In this document: one piece after another, positions 62,625 to 64,000 of the stretch
How positions within the stretch are numbered: position 1 is the stretch's first letter
Layout: every line of letters begins with the position of its first letter
Source: Mameliella sp. MMSF_3455
GTDB taxonomy: Bacteria; Pseudomonadota; Alphaproteobacteria; Rhodobacterales; Rhodobacteraceae
Direction: 5' to 3'
Assembly (NCBI RefSeq): GCF_030733205.1
Contig: NZ_JASHJL010000010.1
Location: 86,801 to 150,800 of the forward strand
DNA: 64,000 nt
Program-made: the position numbers and the translations under genes
Notes under the pieces: generated by a model
The model's input: only the letters and a program-made list of their open reading frames with translations
Database searches by the model: none
What the model was told of the DNA's origin: nothing

Positions 62625-63890
62625 ATGACTCTGAACAGACGCACTTTTCTGGGCACCGCCGCGGCGGCGGCCTCTCTGTCGGCGCCAATGGTGCAGGCCG
62701 CCGGCCACGGCAAGCCGCGCGTCGTGGTGATCGGCGGCGGTGCCGGCGGTGCCACTGCCGCACGCTATATCGCCAAGGACAGCCAGGGCGAAATCGCCGT
62801 TACCCTAATCGAACCCACGCGGACCTATTACACCTGCTTCTTTTCCAACCTCTACATCGGCGGCTTCCGCGACCTGCAATCCATCGCCCATGACTACAGC
62901 ACGCTGGCCTCGGAATACGGCATCAACGTGGTGCACGACTGGGCTGTGGGCGTGGACCGGGACGCAAGGACCGTGTCGCTGGCCGGTGGCGGCAGCCTGC
63001 CCTACGACCGGCTGGTGATCTCTCCCGGTATCGATTTCGTCGACGGGGCGGTTCCGGGCTGGGACCTGTCGGCGCAGACGGCCATGCCCCATGCCTACAA
63101 GGCGGGGACGCAGACCGCCCTGCTGAAGGCGCAGATCGAATCCATGCCCGAGGGCGGGACCTATGTGATGGTCGCGCCGCCCAATCCGTACCGTTGCCCG
63201 CCGGGACCGTATGAGCGGATATCGATGGTGGCGCATGTGCTGAAGGCGACGAATCCGACGGCCAAGATCTTGATCGCCGACCCCAAGGCCAATTTCTCGA
63301 AACAGGCGCTGTTCGAGGAGGGGTGGAACAAGCACTATGCCGGGATGATCGAGCGCATCGGCCCGGACTTTGGCGGCGGCAACGTGTCGGTGAACCCGGA
63401 CACAATGGAAGTCGACATCGACGGCGAGGTGGTCAAGGCCGACGTCTGCAACGTGATCCCGGCGCAGAAAGCGGGCGCGATCTGCGCCGCTGCCGGGCTG
63501 ACCGAGGGCAACTGGGCGCCGGTGTCCGGCCACACGATGCAATCGCGGCTTGACGAGAACATCCACATTCTGGGCGATGCGACCAACCAGGGCGACATGC
63601 CGAAATCGGGCTTCTCGGCCAATTCGCAGGCCAAGGTGGCGGCGATGGCGGTGCGTGGCGCATTGACCGGCAGCCGCGTTTTCCCGGCCAAGTTCTCGAA
63701 CACCTGCTGGTCCCTAATCGACGCCGACGACGGCATCAAGGTCGGCGCGTCCTACGAGGCGACGGACGAGAAGATTGCCAAGACAGACGGGTTCATCTCG
63801 GAGACCGGTGAAGACGCGGCGCTGCGCAAGGCGACCTACGAGGAAAGCATCGGCTGGTACGCCGGCATCACCTCGGACATGTTCGGCTGA
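62625..63890 (+). CDS. soxF: SoxF, flavocytochrome c sulfide dehydrogenase-type flavoprotein
   Basis: This 421-residue flavoprotein oxidises sulfide in the periplasm. It has a Tat signal (NRRTFLGTAAAAASLSA) and the FAD motif VVVIGGGAGGATAARY. Redox-active cysteines are likely those in APPNPYRCPPGPYER and SNTCWSLID, the pair used by flavocytochrome c sulfide dehydrogenases; another is in YYTCFFSN. The C-terminal FCSD domain ends normally at MFG. GAGGAG precedes the ATG. The cytochrome partner is not in the window, and soxG/soxH would be expected beyond its end. Confidence 0.93.
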   Translation: MTLNRRTFLGTAAAAASLSAPMVQAAGHGKPRVVVIGGGAGGATAARYIAKDSQGEIAVTLIEPTRTYYTCFFSNLYIGGFRDLQSIAHDYSTLASEYGINVVHDWAVGVDRDARTVSLAGGGSLPYDRLVISPGIDFVDGAVPGWDLSAQTAMPHAYKAGTQTALLKAQIESMPEGGTYVMVAPPNPYRCPPGPYERISMVAHVLKATNPTAKILIADPKANFSKQALFEEGWNKHYAGMIERIGPDFGGGNVSVNPDTMEVDIDGEVVKADVCNVIPAQKAGAICAAAGLTEGNWAPVSGHTMQSRLDENIHILGDATNQGDMPKSGFSANSQAKVAAMAVRGALTGSRVFPAKFSNTCWSLIDADDGIKVGASYEATDEKIAKTDGFISETGEDAALRKATYEESIGWYAGITSDMFG

Positions 63891-63912
63891 ACGAGCGCGG
63901 GAGTGACAGGAT

Positions 63913-64000
<88 letters not shown>

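Overview
The window is a high-GC (roughly 60-65%), densely coded chromosomal segment. It looks like a marine-type alphaproteobacterium of the Rhodobacteraceae/Roseobacter kind. The evidence is the gene content (a complete thiosulfate-oxidising sox set, heterotetrameric sarcosine oxidase, dnaG-rpoD without rpsU, the nrdR-ribD pair, XdhABC with a guanine deaminase) and the codon usage; no rRNA or tRNA is present to confirm it. The last 58 bases are an uninterrupted G run, which I read as a sequencing or assembly artefact at a contig end.

Layout. (1) 1-6263: a seven-gene operon with mostly overlapping genes: polyamine/opine-type ABC ATPase (5' end cut off), class III aminotransferase, BKACE (beta-keto acid cleavage) enzyme, GNAT acetyltransferase, acetylpolyamine-amidohydrolase-like deacetylase, DAO-family flavoenzyme and RidA. 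It is probably a catabolic route for an amine or acetylated amine. (2) 6260-15047: a LysR regulator divergent from a purine catabolism operon (xdhA, xdhB, xdhC, NCS2 permease, guaD). (3) 15168-19303: a lower-GC secreted ClpP-fold protein, a GH13 sugar phosphorylase and a small membrane protein. (4) 19370-29417: two mirror-image tadG-tadE-tadE modules on opposite strands flanking a glutamate dehydrogenase. The right-hand one carries a tandemly duplicated tadG. (5) 29528-35364: sarcosine oxidase genes (beta, delta, alpha, gamma) with an unknown exported protein embedded between beta and delta, followed by a small exported protein. (6) 35420-40124: dnaG, rpoD, a HlyU-family protein and a DUF1294 protein. 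(7) 40162-43965: dienelactone hydrolase, YjbQ, DUF1353 protein, AbgB-like amidohydrolase. (8) 44100-51043: nrdR-ribD and ribE, separated by an opposing capsule block (kpsS, OPX lipoprotein, kpsC). (9) 51100-63890: the sox region. soxS-soxR-soxT run leftward; soxV-soxW, soxX-Y-Z-A, soxB, soxC-D-E and soxF run rightward.

How the sox genes work together. SoxV and SoxW carry reductant into the periplasm. SoxYZ holds the sulfur intermediate on a C-terminal cysteine, SoxAX loads thiosulfate, SoxB hydrolyses the sulfone, SoxCD oxidises the sulfane sulfur and SoxE passes electrons on. SoxF is a sulfide dehydrogenase-type flavoprotein. SoxR is an ArsR-family repressor with the two cysteines of the SqrR/BigR persulfide sensors. 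Inverted repeats ATTCA-N6-TGAAT occur upstream of soxX and soxC, with half-sites at soxS/soxV and soxB. Hairpins end the soxW, soxA, soxB and soxE units, so this regulon appears to be several separately switched transcripts.

The most unusual signal is in the three TadG-like von Willebrand A proteins. All share a ~110-residue module that opens with a thrombospondin-3-like calcium loop. It sits after the TDG(E/Q) motif in one protein but about 150 residues before it in the other two, as if the same module had been placed in two different loops of the VWA domain.
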